This document shows, piece by piece, positions 19,707-31,197 of a DNA stretch of 64,000 bases (its first letter is position 1; every line of letters begins with the position of its first letter). Source of the DNA: Lindgomyces ingoldianus. Lineage: Eukaryota > Ascomycota > Dothideomycetes > Pleosporales > Lindgomycetaceae. The position numbers and the translations under genes were made by a program. The stretch lies in NCBI RefSeq assembly GCF_010093535.1, contig NW_022985168.1, positions 1,581,940 through 1,645,939 on the forward strand, in the 5' to 3' direction. The notes under the pieces are model-generated. The model did no database searches and had not been told where the DNA came from. It worked only from the letters and a program-made list of their open reading frames with translations.

Positions 19707-21773
19707 CTACTGTTGTGAAGGAGCTATGCCAAAGTCGAACATGTCCCAAAGTGAGTCTCCCCAAATGTCCTGAGGGAGACTAAAGTCCAATGGCTCATAT
19801 TCTTCCACCATTTTATTCTCAAGCCCAACCGAGAGTTGGATTCCATTTGTGGCTGTATCGAATGAGTTCTTTTGCGGGTGGCTAACTATATCTGGTATAG
19901 TCTCCCTTGCCTCGCCGGATTTGTTTCGAAGCTCTGCACTCTCCGAAATAGCATCAAAGAGTAACGACGCTCCAAGGCGGTTGTCAATTCTGAGTTTTGC
20001 GTTCTCAATGTCAACAGCTTGTTGTTGACCCAAGTGCTCAAGAAGAGCTGCTGCTCTTAGCCTCTCATCTCGAGTATCATTGGTGGCGCCTTCCTTAAAG
20101 TAGGCATGAACGATGATTACGTGATTTCGAGCGAGTTCGCGTTCTTGTGCCGTAGCTCGACTATTTAGAGCAAAGTAGCGGAGAAGGAAAATAGCAGCAA
20201 GAATCAAGCTTCGGAAGTAGTTCTTCGGAAGGCTCCTTTGGAGCCACGCGGGGTTTAGGTCGTTATGCTCATCGGATACGTAAGGCAGACTTTCCTTGGA
20301 TAGATACACAATTCGAAGAGCGGCGGAGAAACCAAGTTTAAGGAGGACATCGTGAGACGCAGGATCGGATTGCGTTCGTACAATGGTCATCGTGTAGAGT
20401 TGTAGTTTGGCAACCAAAACGTTGAATTCAGTCCTGGGTGTCCAGTCAGTAGGGAATCTTGTCTGCAGCGCGTCCAGCTCGCCGTCTATGAGCTCAACAA
20501 GAGAGTGATTGATGGGTCCGTTCGTATCATTCGCTAGAATGTTTGTGAACTTTGCAAGAGTATGGTGGACCATGACTTGATATGCAAATTCTCGTTGAAC
20601 TGAAGGTTCTCGAACAAACTTTTCGATCGTATTTAGATCCGTGGTGCTATCGATAAGGGGTGAAAGACCGAGGAATATACTGAGCCTGTGTATGGAATGA
20701 GTAGGTTTTCTCGTCTTCGAAAATTTGATGAAACAAACTTACGAGGCGCTACTTAGAAAACACCCGAGCCAAGTATTGGATCTTGCCTGCATCGACCCTG
20801 GCTTGACACCAATACCTCGCAGTGAACGAGCGGGCTTTGGGCTGTGAATACCCATGTAAAGCGCAGCGTTGACGGCTACTCCACAATACAACCAGGTTGG
20901 ATCTTGAATCTGCCGGATGGAGGGCAAAGGCCACATGATCAAGTATGAAATGGCTTGAATGGTATCGAGTGGGATGGGCGCTTTCAAAATTTCGGATTTG
21001 AGAGTTGCGACATAAGGCTCCTTCATAAGACTCCACAGATCGTCGTGAATTGATCTGGTCGCATGCGACATGACAATGGCAATGATCGTCCAGAAAAGGA
21101 ATGGAGATGCTTGATGTATAGAGCCAATAGTAACGGAAGACTCAAAAATTGGGAAATGAGGATAGAACAGCGAGGCAAATCTATCCACAGAGGAAACTAA
21201 TGTCAGCGAATACACCAAATCCGAACTTCAAGAACTTTTGACAAAACTTACAGCTTGAAGGAATCGACAACCATCGATTTATCAATCACAAAAGCTCCGA
21301 GTTGAAAGTTCTCTAGGTCTAATCCTGATTCATCGAACACAGGCCGGAATGAAATATTTGAAGGTTGTTCAGGTGAACGGAAGGGCTCATCGGTCATCGA
21401 GGATGGTGTTGACTTTAACACCCCTTCATCCCCTCGTTGGTTTTTTAAAGCCTCAAGCTCCCGTGCCATCTCTTCGACCCTTCTGTCCAAAAGTCAGAAG
21501 CATGAGCTAACAGAAAGCTGATTGATGAACGCTGAGTTAGAGATACAAACCTTCGAGCCGGTGTCCTTCGAAATGAGGAGTCCACGAGGCAATGTAAATG
21601 TTTTACTTGACATCTTGAGCAAGGTGCTGGAAACTTGGCTCTTGAATCGCATCGGAGCTGTAAACGATTAGCGAGACTCCTCCTGAATTAGAAGGTCTTA
21701 CCTTGACCTGTTTACATTCTGTGCAGGTCTTGACTTGCCGATGGACTGGCCTGCTATGTGGGATTGAAGCCAT
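19707..21773 (-). CDS. Zn2Cys6 transcription factor with fungal middle homology domain
   Basis: Five exons (21773-21702, 21657-21551, 21482-21252, 21180-20743, 20685-19707) give 608 aa. The binuclear zinc cluster spans residues 17-47 and has the spacing C-x2-C-x6-C-x9-C-x2-C-x6-C. It is split by the first intron between TECKQVK and LRCDS. A basic patch and a short helical stretch (RRVEEMARELEALKNQ) follow, as in the linker and dimerisation region. From about residue 140 the protein follows the fungal-specific transcription factor domain (FASLFYPHFPIF, then TWLYCGVAVNAALYMGIH). The C-terminus is acidic (EEYEPLDFSLPQDIWGD) and may activate transcription. It converges tail-to-tail with the AtuA-like gene 110 bp away, so it is a candidate local regulator of the permease/AtuA pair. 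Confidence 0.88.
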
Positions 21774-24687
21774 ATTGAGCGATCGGAAGAGGAGCAGGAA
21801 GAAGGTTCCCCAGGCAACAATCTATCACCTAGACGAAAGGGAATGCCTTATTAAGGTCATTGGATGTCAACCTGCACAATGCATTAGGGCGGACGGATTG
21901 CAATCCTGATGAAACACCGTGAGAGCTGTTTCGCGCGTTGGGGCTGTGAGGGTTGACACGGTGGGCCTTGGCCCGAGCAAGCTTCAGCTACGAGGTGCTA
22001 AGCCTCTTGTAGAGAATAGTCACGTGAGACACCCCATTTGAGCGATGCCAAGGTGGCACAGGTGACCCTTCCAAACACGCCTCAATGTTCCACTGTGTCT
22101 GAGTCTGCAGGAAGTATAAACTCTGCCTGCTGGCCTCCAGCCTCCTTCTCCTTTTCCTTCATTCTTGGTCACAGCCTATCTCAACCGTCGTTCAAAGTCA
22201 TCTCATCAACCCACAACCCATACCAACCAATATCAACATCCTTAGCCCAAGCCTTCTACAACCACACTTCATAAACCCGACCGTACAGTTTAGTGGCAGA
22301 ACGCACGGAATCCATTCCCCGTCCTGGTTTGCGTCCGCTAAGAGCCCGGGTCCGAATTAGGAATGAGGTGGTGAACTTAGATTTGATCTCTAGTGCGGCC
22401 CCTGCTATTGTAGAAAGCCAACGCAACATTCAACACTCGCCCTCCAAATCACTCCCCCTTACCACCATCCCTAAGTTCCCCCCGTCGGTGTATTTCAGTG
22501 GCAGAATACACCTCCCTCGTCCGCAGCCCATTCACTCACTTCCGACACCTTGCCAACCCTCCATCACGCCACCCATCCTCTCAGTTGGGCTCAGGGGCAC
22601 TTCCTCACTGTATGCAAATGCTTTGCGAAACGCCCTTGAGCCCTCTCAAGAGGATGAGAGACGCGAATAAAGGTTCGATATTTCCATAATGTGGGTGAAT
22701 GGGCTGCTGACGAGGGAGTGTGGACCCAGGTTCGGTAAGGATGCCGTCGTAATTATAGTATAACGGATCCTGATACTTCGTTAGATTCCTGGCGCCGGCC
22801 TCTTGTTTCGGGTGGTGCTGAGCAGAGGATTTTGGGACCAGAACCGCGTTTCTGACGAAAGCATGGACACTATCAATCACGGCCTAGGGGGATTTGACTT
22901 GATATTCGTTTGGCGCCGGTATAACATGAAAGTTTGAGTCTGCTAATACGTGTCATCCTAGTTCACCCAATCCGTAGTCGGATTTCATGTTCCCAGCAAC
23001 CTTCGCCACCACTAAACCGCCTTCCCTACCTCCTATACTATCTATAACCACACCGCAACCTCCACCGCCACAGTCTCGTTAGCATCCATATGCTCCCAAG
23101 GCTCCAGAACCCTAAACTCCGCACCTTACACCAGCCATCTCCGCTGTCTTCAACCCCTTTCCCCCCTCATTGACAGCCATCATCGTAAGACCAAACCCTA
23201 CCTGGATCTCGACTATCCCCATATCTAGCGGAATACATTCGTGAGTATATAGTCTCGAGTATCCAATACTCATAGCTTCTTAGTTGGTGTATTGGATGAG
23301 GCTGTTGTAGGGCTTGGTGGGGAGGGCCCGGCAGGGTTCAGAGAGATATTTGGGAGGTTTTACGGAGGTGATTAGGATGTCGAAGCTTGATGGGCTTCCT
23401 AAGTTTTGAAGGTTTGGATCTGGAGATGGGGACGGAGATAGGGACGTGGTAGGAAGTGTTTTCATTCTGGAGGATGCGGATTTACACGAATCAATGCCTT
23501 GCGGCGATGGGTGGGGAGGCCACGGCTTGTATAGTTTCTTATGCACTCCAGAGACCTTCGCCAGTTCCTTCCACGAAGTCTATGGACGCTATGATACCAA
23601 GCATGCCAGCCGTATTATCTTATTATGTGTCTGCAGTAGCATATATTCTCGCGTACGAACAAAGCAGCAATTCCTCCCTCTAGCCCTCTAGTAGTCTCTG
23701 CGAACTACGTCGATGAAGCCCATTCTCGTACACCCCGATCAGAGCAAATAAATTCAATCCCAACGTGATGTGAGAAGTTATCAACATAACATGCTAGAGA
23801 AAATGGCTAGCGAGACTATAACCGTATCCTGAAATCAGCTTGGTTGCTCGATTCACCAGATCTTCAGGCGCCGTTATGGGCTTTTTGTTTGACCTAATGG
23901 CCCTATTTCTCTCCATCTAGCCGCTATCGATTCTTTCAAACATAATATTGCCTAGTTCTGTGAGGAGCTTCGATGCTTCCTCCCCCGTGGATATGGGTTT
24001 CGCTGAGTGTGTTTGAGCGCCATGGTAGATGGCGGAGGAACTTGTGTCAGCTAAACGGTGGCTTTTGGGGATTCTTTCAGTATTGCGAAAATCCAAGCCG
24101 CATTTTATATTATTTCAAAGTTCCATCTTCGTCAGGGACTGATAGTACGTTAGAATCTTTGCCGCAAAAGTACTGTACTTCAGGCGAACTAGCTACTCCA
24201 TCCCCCATATGCAGCTCCATGATGAATTGAAGTAAAACAGAGCTGATTGGTGGAGCTAATTGCATCTAAGGATCTAGTACATGGTTGGCGTGAGGCGAAT
24301 GTAGCTAGCGTATGTCTTGAAAAGATGGGATGCCGATCGATAACGATATCTCGTAGAAAGCCTAGCTAAGAAACGGCTGTACAGCAGGAACTTCATCCTC
24401 TTTGGAATAGCTGACAGGAAATTTCTTTGTGATTTTGAGGCTTTTTGGGGAGCTAGCATCCTAGTCTGAGGTCTTGTTCTCAATAAATAGGTGAGATAGT
24501 TGCACAATTAGGTTTTTGAATATTTCCGGCATAAAAGTGTCTCCGCGTAGGACTTGGGAAGACTGGATCTTCGTAGGATATTAAGGACATCCCTTTAGGC
24601 ATGCACATATATTGTTTCCTATGAAAGCGACGTTGTCTTAAACCGGCCTATTGCTGTGCTTTTGATGAGCTCAAGTTGCCACCTTCT
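21774..24687. other. 2.9-kb intergenic region with possible remnants of a minus-strand gene
   Basis: No complete gene is supportable. On the minus strand between about 23460 and 22700, several short frames look coding in composition: one containing SSFDILITSVKPPKYLSEP, one with GIVEIQVGFGLTMMAVNEG and one with VLEPWEHMDANETV. They lie in different frames separated by stops and I cannot assign a family. They could be exons of an unrecognised gene or a decaying one. The plus-strand frame 22293-22670 has no ATG start. The rest shows nothing. Confidence 0.3.
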
Positions 24688-25584
24688 TCAATCTATCACA
24701 ATGCAGAAATTATTCATAGTACGAGAATCGCCTATCATCTCTTTCTTAGACTTGAACCTATTGCCCTTCCCACTCAACGTGAATAAATAATTGCATAACT
24801 TAGCAGTATTCTTCCGCTCTCGCAATGTAAAACCTAGGTTTCCCATTATCTGTACTAATTTGTTCTCATCCAAGTACCTCGAATTTGCCACACAAGGTAG
24901 CGGTAGAACAAAGAATAGAGCCGGGAAAATATTGTGAGCCTGGCTTGGTGATTGCAGCTGTTCCTGAGCACGCAGGAACTGGGTGATGCGTTTCAGCATC
25001 TCGCCTCGTTGTGCGGGGTCGGGGACGTAATTAAGCACGAGGGAGAGAGAAACGATGTCGAAAAACTCCTCCGGTGCTTCCGGCAAAGGCCGTTTCATGA
25101 AATCTTGCTGCGTGATGCCGGGGCCCTGGCTGTTGAGATCGATGCGCGTAACTTTAATGATATCCGGGAACTTAGAGATTTCGTTCTCACTGGACAGGGC
25201 TCCAACCTCTAGCAACCTGTAGGGTGCCTTTTTTGGTTCTTTGCTATCTTTCTGCACGCGGATGTTGCTCTTGATGATACCGTTGTGCTGGAGCCAGTTC
25301 ACAAGGATTTTGCTCGAGTCGCCTCCGCGGGATTTGGATTGGCCTTGCTTGCTCGCCGCTTGGTAGACTTTTAGACCACCATTCCCCTCAATTGCGTCTT
25401 CTAGATGCGCAGCGAGAGTTTTGTCTCCCCTCTTTAAGGCTGCTGCGTGTTCCTTGTGAAGCCGATGATGGGTACGGATGATATTTCTCGTTGCCTTTGC
25501 ACTCAATGATCCTCCTTCAAGGTTCTTCTTGCTGATAGGAGGCCGTCCACTAGAAAGAGCCTTCTGGCGCTTTTTGACCGCCAT
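24688..25584 (-). CDS. BMT2: 25S rRNA adenine-N1 methyltransferase Bmt2
   Basis: A single exon encodes 298 aa. The N-terminus is lysine-rich and probably nucleolar (MAVKKRQKALSSGRPPISKK). The Rossmann-type methyltransferase core has LLEVGALSSENE (SAM motif I), IDLNSQGPGI (acidic end of beta-2) and FDIVSLSLVLNYVPD. SRGGDSSKILVNWL just before the core is diagnostic of Bmt2. In yeast Bmt2 makes m1A2142 in 25S rRNA in the nucleolus. The length and the order of motifs are normal for the family. Its start codon is 179 bp from the divergent start of the uL23 gene, so two ribosome-related genes share one short promoter. Confidence 0.92.
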   Translation of the reverse strand: MAVKKRQKALSSGRPPISKKNLEGGSLSAKATRNIIRTHHRLHKEHAAALKRGDKTLAAHLEDAIEGNGGLKVYQAASKQGQSKSRGGDSSKILVNWLQHNGIIKSNIRVQKDSKEPKKAPYRLLEVGALSSENEISKFPDIIKVTRIDLNSQGPGITQQDFMKRPLPEAPEEFFDIVSLSLVLNYVPDPAQRGEMLKRITQFLRAQEQLQSPSQAHNIFPALFFVLPLPCVANSRYLDENKLVQIMGNLGFTLRERKNTAKLCNYLFTLSGKGNRFKSKKEMIGDSRTMNNFCIVID

Positions 25585-25763
25585 AGGCGCTGCGCCGTAT
25601 ATCGCATGGCTTGAGTGGTGAGGGCACAGGTTGGAGACTTCGATATTTGAATGAGGTGCTAGTCTGGGTTTGGGTCCTTAAGCGAATTTCAACACCGCAC
25701 AACCACAGGTCCCTCGCGGACTTTCTCTCCAACCTCACGACCTGACACGACAACGACATCGCC
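25585..25763. promoter_or_regulatory. Bidirectional promoter of BMT2 and the uL23 gene
   Basis: This is 179 bp between divergent start codons of two genes serving the large ribosomal subunit. It must hold both core promoters and leaders. No TATA box is evident, and no element can be assigned with confidence. Confidence 0.6.
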
Positions 25764-26577
25764 ATGCCGCCAAAAGAGACTACCAAGAAGGGTACGAACT
25801 CAGTCTCCCTCCCCTATCCCCATCTCCAATGATATCCCCCAACACTTCAACCCCCTCTATTCTCCTTTCTCTCGTGATGAAAATTGCTAACAGACACCAG
25901 GCGGAAAGCCCAGCAAGGCCGGCAAGCAGGCCAACGCAGCTGCCAAAGCAGCTCTGCGCGGCGTAAGGAACACCCCTTCCTCATGACCTACAAGGCGTGT
26001 CAGAACCGCATCTCTGACGGCTTTTACTTCTCACGAGTAATACGGGCGTGTATTAACGAGAGTAAAGGTCAACTCGCATAAGGTCCGCAAGGTGCGCAAG
26101 AGTACGAGCTTTCATCGCCCTAAGACGCTGGAACTGAGGTATGTAAAAAATATTTGGTTCTTGTCGCTCTGTGTGTATGTCGACGTCCAGTGGCCTGGAC
26201 CACACGACGATTAGCACGAGCAATGGAGAAATACCACGACAACAACAAGCACTAACACCCTCCCTAGCCGCGCACCCAAATATCCCCGTCGCTCAATCCC
26301 GCACCAACCCCGCCTCGACGCCGGCAAGATCCTCATTCACCCACTGAACACAGAATCCGCAATGAAGAAGATCGAAGAAAACAACACGCTCGTCTTCATT
26401 GTCGACACCAAGGCCAACAAGCGTCAGATCGCCGCCGCCCTCAAGAAGCAGTACGATGTCAGCTGCGTTAAGATCAACACTCTGATTCGACCGGATGGGA
26501 CGAAGAAGGCGTTTGCGAGACTTACGGCCGATGTCGATGCCCTAGATATTGCTGCGACGAAGTTGGCGATTGTCTAG
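25764..26577 (+). CDS. RPL25: 60S ribosomal protein uL23 (L25/L23a)
   Basis: Four exons (25764-25791, 25901-25962, 26068-26138, 26268-26577) encode 156 aa, a normal fungal length. The first exon is only 28 nt ([10 protein letters not shown]), as is common for fungal ribosomal protein genes, and the introns are relatively long (105-129 nt). The N-terminal extension is Lys/Ala-rich ([19 protein letters not shown]), followed by [20 protein letters not shown] and a conserved core ending [13 protein letters not shown]. uL23 binds 25S rRNA domain III next to the peptide exit tunnel and is a docking site for SRP and nascent-chain factors. Strong codon preference in the last exon suits high expression. 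Confidence 0.95.
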
Positions 26578-27280
26578 ATGGACAAAGCTATGGATTGAGG
26601 GGAATGTGGGAGTAGAGAGAGATTTCTGCATTCGAATACCTGGGATTTATCTGGGATGGGATGGAAAAGCGCAAGCATATGCATGGCGTTTGTGGGCTTC
26701 CTTGTAGTCAATTGATGACGGGAATCAAGATCCTACATGGTGCCCAACTATGGATTGACTTGTTTACGTGATGTGTACCACAAATTCTTCGTTGATTGTG
26801 AAATAATCTTCCTTTCGTGACGTTCACTTATCTAGAAGAACAAACGGCTCCCAAGCCCTCATTGCAAGCAATGTGCACAATAACTTCGCGTTGGATAGTT
26901 CGTCATCACCACCATCATTGAGTTTCGCCGACAGAGGCATAGTACTGTCTTCGAGTAACTTTTCACTATCATACAGAATGGAGATCTAACTAGGGCTTTC
27001 CACCACGGCCATAGCCGAAAGCGGCATTATACATGTCTAACCCAACGTGTGCCTCGGTTTATATCGTACATTACATGTGTGCTGTTCCTCCCTCCCTCTC
27101 TCTTCTGTGTGTGCGCGTGTATATCATTTGCGCGTAGTCCATCCACCAGTCCACACCTACGAATATATCCATCCGCTCTGCCAACTAATCGCAACAGCTA
27201 CAGTCAGAGGAACTGCTCCCAGCCAACCCGTGGGCTCGACCGTCGCTGTTCTCGCATCGATGTTGGGACGGGGAGGGAGT
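26578..27280. other. Intergenic between convergent genes, nothing recognised
   Basis: This holds the 3' flanks of the uL23 gene (plus) and TIM8 (minus). The pyrimidine-rich stretch near 27075-27110 and the open frames at 27047-27436 show no family features. Confidence 0.4.
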
Positions 27281-27793
27281 TTACTGCCTCATCCTCTCCA
27301 ACTCCCTCAGCACGACCAAATTCGCGTCCAGGAACCGATCCACGCAGTTTTTAATACAGGGTTCCTCATATTTATCCAGGCTGCCCTTTTTCACGGTACC
27401 TGTGGGTATGCATTTGCGGAAACAGGTGTCGGTTAATGAGTGGATTGCTGGAAATGTACCCCGAGTTGTTAGCGGGTGCGGTGCGAAATGTTTAGGTTTC
27501 TGGAGCGGTTGAGGGGGTGGGTGGGTTAGTGAGATGGGTAGGTACGAGGACATAGGGGGTTGGGTATGTATGGTGGGGAGGGAATTGAAGGGACGGTCAG
27601 GGAATAAAATTGGTTAGCTGAGAGGGAATGGGCGAGAGGTGCTAGAGGGAAGTATCTGGGACTACATACAAGCTTGTATCCTAGCCTTCTGGCTCTCGTT
27701 AACAACAAACTGCTGCAGTTCCTGTTTGTCCCTATCGCTGAGTTTGGTGACGTCGAGGTTTGCGCCGATTTGCGATGAGGCACTGATATCCAT
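27281..27793 (-). CDS. TIM8: Mitochondrial intermembrane-space chaperone Tim8
   Basis: Two exons (27793-27670, 27447-27281) encode 96 aa, with an intron of 222 nt (GTATGT...CTAAC...CAG). It is a small Tim protein with a twin CX3C motif (Cys50/Cys54 in CFRKC and Cys72/Cys76 in CIKNC), 17 residues apart. The N-terminal helix DKQELQQFVVNESQKARIQ followed by SIHSLTDTCF is the Tim8/DDP signature. Tim8 pairs with Tim13 as a hexamer that escorts hydrophobic precursors such as Tim23 across the intermembrane space. Folding depends on disulfides made by Mia40/Erv1. The start ATG begins MDISASSQIG. Confidence 0.93.
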
Positions 27794-28292
27794 TCTGTCT
27801 CTGAACCTTTACTTGTGCTGGTGCTGGATCGGCGGGAGAGTGAGAGGGGAGGCGGTGAGTGCGTAGGGCGGGCGGTGTGCTGTGGCCCTGTTCGAATCGT
27901 TTGATGATGTTGTCAATAGAAATGGAGCTTTGAGAATTTCGTCTTGTAGCAGAACGGAGGTCGGGCATTTGGCCGATGATTAGTCAGCCCAAGAAATGTT
28001 CACCTTCTCGGTCAGTTGTTTAACACGGGAGGTTTGCAGTTTTGAGAGCAAGCGGAGTGAAATATTATCATTAGCTAAAGGTCCGATGGTCAACACGAGG
28101 AACAGGGGATTCAAGGGATAACAATAAGCTGGCCCAATGTATGCGAGCTTTCCAAAATACCAAATGAGATATTGTCCCTTCCTTCTCCAAGACTCAATCT
28201 CAATCTCCATCCTCTTGTTCTCTCTGTACTCCTCCCTGCTCTTTCTTCTACTCTGTGGACTTCCTTGCCCATTTTAAAAAGCCCATCTTCAT
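27794..28292. other. Intergenic, promoter of TIM8 and 3' flank of the vacuolar transporter
   Basis: No gene is supportable. The frames here overlap TIM8 out of frame or lack family features. Confidence 0.4.
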
Positions 28293-30440
28293 TCACGCGG
28301 CTCCAATCATCTCCTTCGGAAAAAAGGCAAATACAGTACTCACAACCGCCATAATCGAACATGCGACAATCATCCCCCAATTCATCCACCATTCCCCGCT
28401 CCCTAACTCCTTCCCAAAAAGCTTCAAGTGAAACGCCAACGGTAAGATAAGACAAATCGTAAAACATGCCACACTACCTAACAACGTCATAATCCTATCA
28501 AAAGACGGGAACACAATCGCAATAACGACAAATACAACAGTGGTCAGAATACGCAGGGAGAATTTCAAAAGTCCGCGGTTCATGCCGGACATGCCGTTTA
28601 GTGAGGACGAAGCAGCAAGGGAGCGGTTATCGAGACCGGTGAGAATTTCGAGCGTAGAGGTGATGGGGCGGGCGTTTAGAGGTACTTTGGTGAGCGGGAT
28701 GATGGCGATGCAGATGGCTATGAAAACGGAGAGAGCCTTGGGGTAGCCTTTAGTAAGGAAGATGTTGCTGGTGATTTCGTCGCGGACACCGTCGCCGAAC
28801 ATGAGGAGGCCCGCGCAGGCCATGCCGAGGTCGATGAGGAAAGTGATGATGTACGTAATATTGACACCTTTTCGGTATTTGTAGGGATGGCGCATGTCGC
28901 GGTAGACGTTGGGGAAGACACTATGGCCCCCCCATGGTGACATGAGGAGACCGAACGAGAGTGGAATGGTGAGCCAGTTTGAGGGAAAGAGGTACTGTGT
29001 CGCCGGCTCGCGAAGAGAGCCAGGTTGGTGAGGCTTGATGACACCGTCGGCCCATACAGCGATCACGACTGCAGTTCGGTTAGCATCAGGACATGATTGG
29101 GTCGAGGATGAGGCCGTGATTGGCAGGCGGATACTTACTGCCAAAACAGCACATAATGCCGAGAACTGAGGTAAATGACAAGGCCCGCAGCGGAAGAAAA
29201 CCTAGTGGTACTAAAATGATGCCACAGACAATCTTCCATGCAACCACGCCCCAGCCCGAAATCAGGTCGTCCATGCTGTCGGCGAAAAGAACCACGAGAG
29301 CGACGCATGTCGCGACCAGCTCCACTGTGAAGAGCATGCTGACAGCAATCCGCGCGCCATTACCAAAGGAGACGTAAGCAAGATCGGCGAAAGTGATGAG
29401 CGAGCTGTCGACGTCCAAACACTTAGCAAGCAGCTTAGCGGTGTAGGAGGTAGCAATGGCAGAAAAGAAGAGGAAAATGAGACCAACCACCCAGCCCGAG
29501 TATTTCAGGGCAAGGGGCAAGCTAAGAAGACCCACGCCGACGAGGACATTGACCGAATTGAAGATGGTTTGGGGAAGAGTGGACTGGCCGACCACGACAT
29601 TGATTAGCTGGCCGTCTTCCTCAATTTGCTTGACGATAAGCGGTTCACGCTCTTGGTCTGGCTCGGTCACGCCTTTCATCTGCTGCTCAGTGAACAGTCT
29701 CCCCGCATGGCGCATGGAAGACTCATTGACACGGGCAGCGAGACTCCCATACGAGGTGCCATAGCTTCCGCCAAAAGGTGACGCCAGCGATGGTTCAATG
29801 CTGAATATACTCTCATCGCGATGTGACCTCTTGGCACTTAATCGGTGTTCTACAGCGGAGGGCAAGAGAAGTGATTCTTCGGTGGGGGCACCATGTTCCT
29901 CGTCTTCAATCACGTTGTCTGAGGGGCGCCTTCCCTCAGTCTCGAATGCTGCGCGCAGGAGCGATCGATGGTCGGGAGCCGATAGGCCGGACCGCGGGAA
30001 GTCTTGTCGCTCGTCGCCTTGTTCCATGCGAAAGCTTGGCCGGACAGGCGTGATCTCGAAGAATCCAGCAGCGCGCTGCCAAGATCGAGCAAAGTTGTTC
30101 AAGCTGTTGACTCCGCCGGCGTCTCGTAAGGCGTTGATTCGCATGGACATTGAAGACCTGGGGTTCAAAACATCAGCCCAAGCTTGTCACGCTTCTTTTG
30201 CACAAAGAGAGAAGCTCAAGCTGCTTAGTAGGCCTCTTCCTACCTTCGACGTCGAAGATGGCCCTCACCATGTCTGGCGGGGGAGCCACCCCCGACAACA
30301 GAGCTCCGCTGGCTGAGGCGCCTCTCAACATCGTCGTCCCACTGCACACGACTCCCCGTAGTGCCAGTCGAGTCCATCGAGCCTCTGTGGCCTCGGTCGT
30401 ATTCGTCCCATGTCGAAGGCTGCTTTCCCTTGATGTCCAT
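28293..30440 (-). CDS. Vacuolar amino acid transporter, AVT1-like (AAAP family)
   Basis: Three exons (30440-30244, 30157-29139, 29068-28293) encode 663 aa. The first exon was placed by its ACCATGG start context and because splicing (GTAGGA...CCCAG) yields the conserved HLRRRRSSMSMRINALRD. The N-terminal half (about 1-265) is cytosolic, Ser/Arg-rich and followed by QSTLPQTIFNSVNVLVGVG, the entry to the first membrane segment of AAAP transporters. About 11 membrane segments follow, with LSLPLALKYSGWV, an MSPWGGHSVFPNVYRDM loop typical of AVT1, and PLTKVPLNARP late. AVT1 in yeast loads neutral amino acids into the vacuole using the proton gradient. The length and the long N-terminus fit filamentous-fungal orthologues. 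Confidence 0.9.
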
Positions 30441-31197
30441 GGTAAGTACAACACACGCACGCAACAGACACAGAAGAAGGCAAAGGAAGTAAAGGAGGCA
30501 AAGAGGAGAGCAGGGAGAGAAAGGCAGAGAATTTGGATCAAATTCTGTGGCCTGGCGGCTCTGGGGCGGGAGCTACTTGGGATAGCGACGGGTGGCTATC
30601 ATCGGTGGACAGGGTCTATGTGGGAGAGAAACCGCCGACGAATGGCCATTGCAGTAGCGGAGATCACTGAGCTTATATGTTTCACGGCGAGATCGAACGA
30701 TGGGAGCGTAGTTCGGGAGATAACATCACGAGGGAGGGTGTGCAGCCCCGCGACATCACCAAGCAGACCAGACCTACGGGAGGGTGGGTTGGGGAAGCAC
30801 GATGGAGATGTGGCGCTCGGCATTGAGAACATCGATAACGACGGGGGATAGCGCTGTGATTGGCTGCTGACCGTAAGTTTGGCGTTATGAAAACATTCCT
30901 CTTGGCAGGCTGCGGCTTCGAAGGCTGCCGGGGGGATTCGTGTGAATGGGCCAGCGTCGCACAGCCCACATCTGCAGTCAAAATCTCGTTGTCGCGCGGT
31001 GACGCTCCTTCTCTACAGCAATATATCCCCCTCGACAGCACCCTCCTGCTGCTCCTCCATTTTGCAGCTTCCTCGACGCAGTCCCCGCCGCAAGGTCGGC
31101 CTTCTCTTTTCGGCCGCCCCTCCACACACAAAATTCTCTGCCCCGCCAGGTACACCCCGCGTCTCCCAGCTGAAGACAAGCCTTCACACCCGCAATC
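30441..31197. promoter_or_regulatory. Divergent promoter region of the AVT1-like gene and eRF1
   Basis: This is 757 bp between two start codons facing away from each other. CT- and GA-rich tracts are present, as is common in promoters of constitutive genes. Open frames across it are out of context. No individual site is claimed. Confidence 0.45.

Noticed and set aside
22293..22670. 125-codon plus-strand frame upstream of the regulator
   Set aside because: It has no ATG start, proline/serine-rich low complexity, no recognisable domain and no supporting splice signals.
27047..27436. Overlapping plus-strand frames opposite TIM8
   Set aside because: They are antisense to the second TIM8 exon, without domain features, in a pyrimidine-rich flank.
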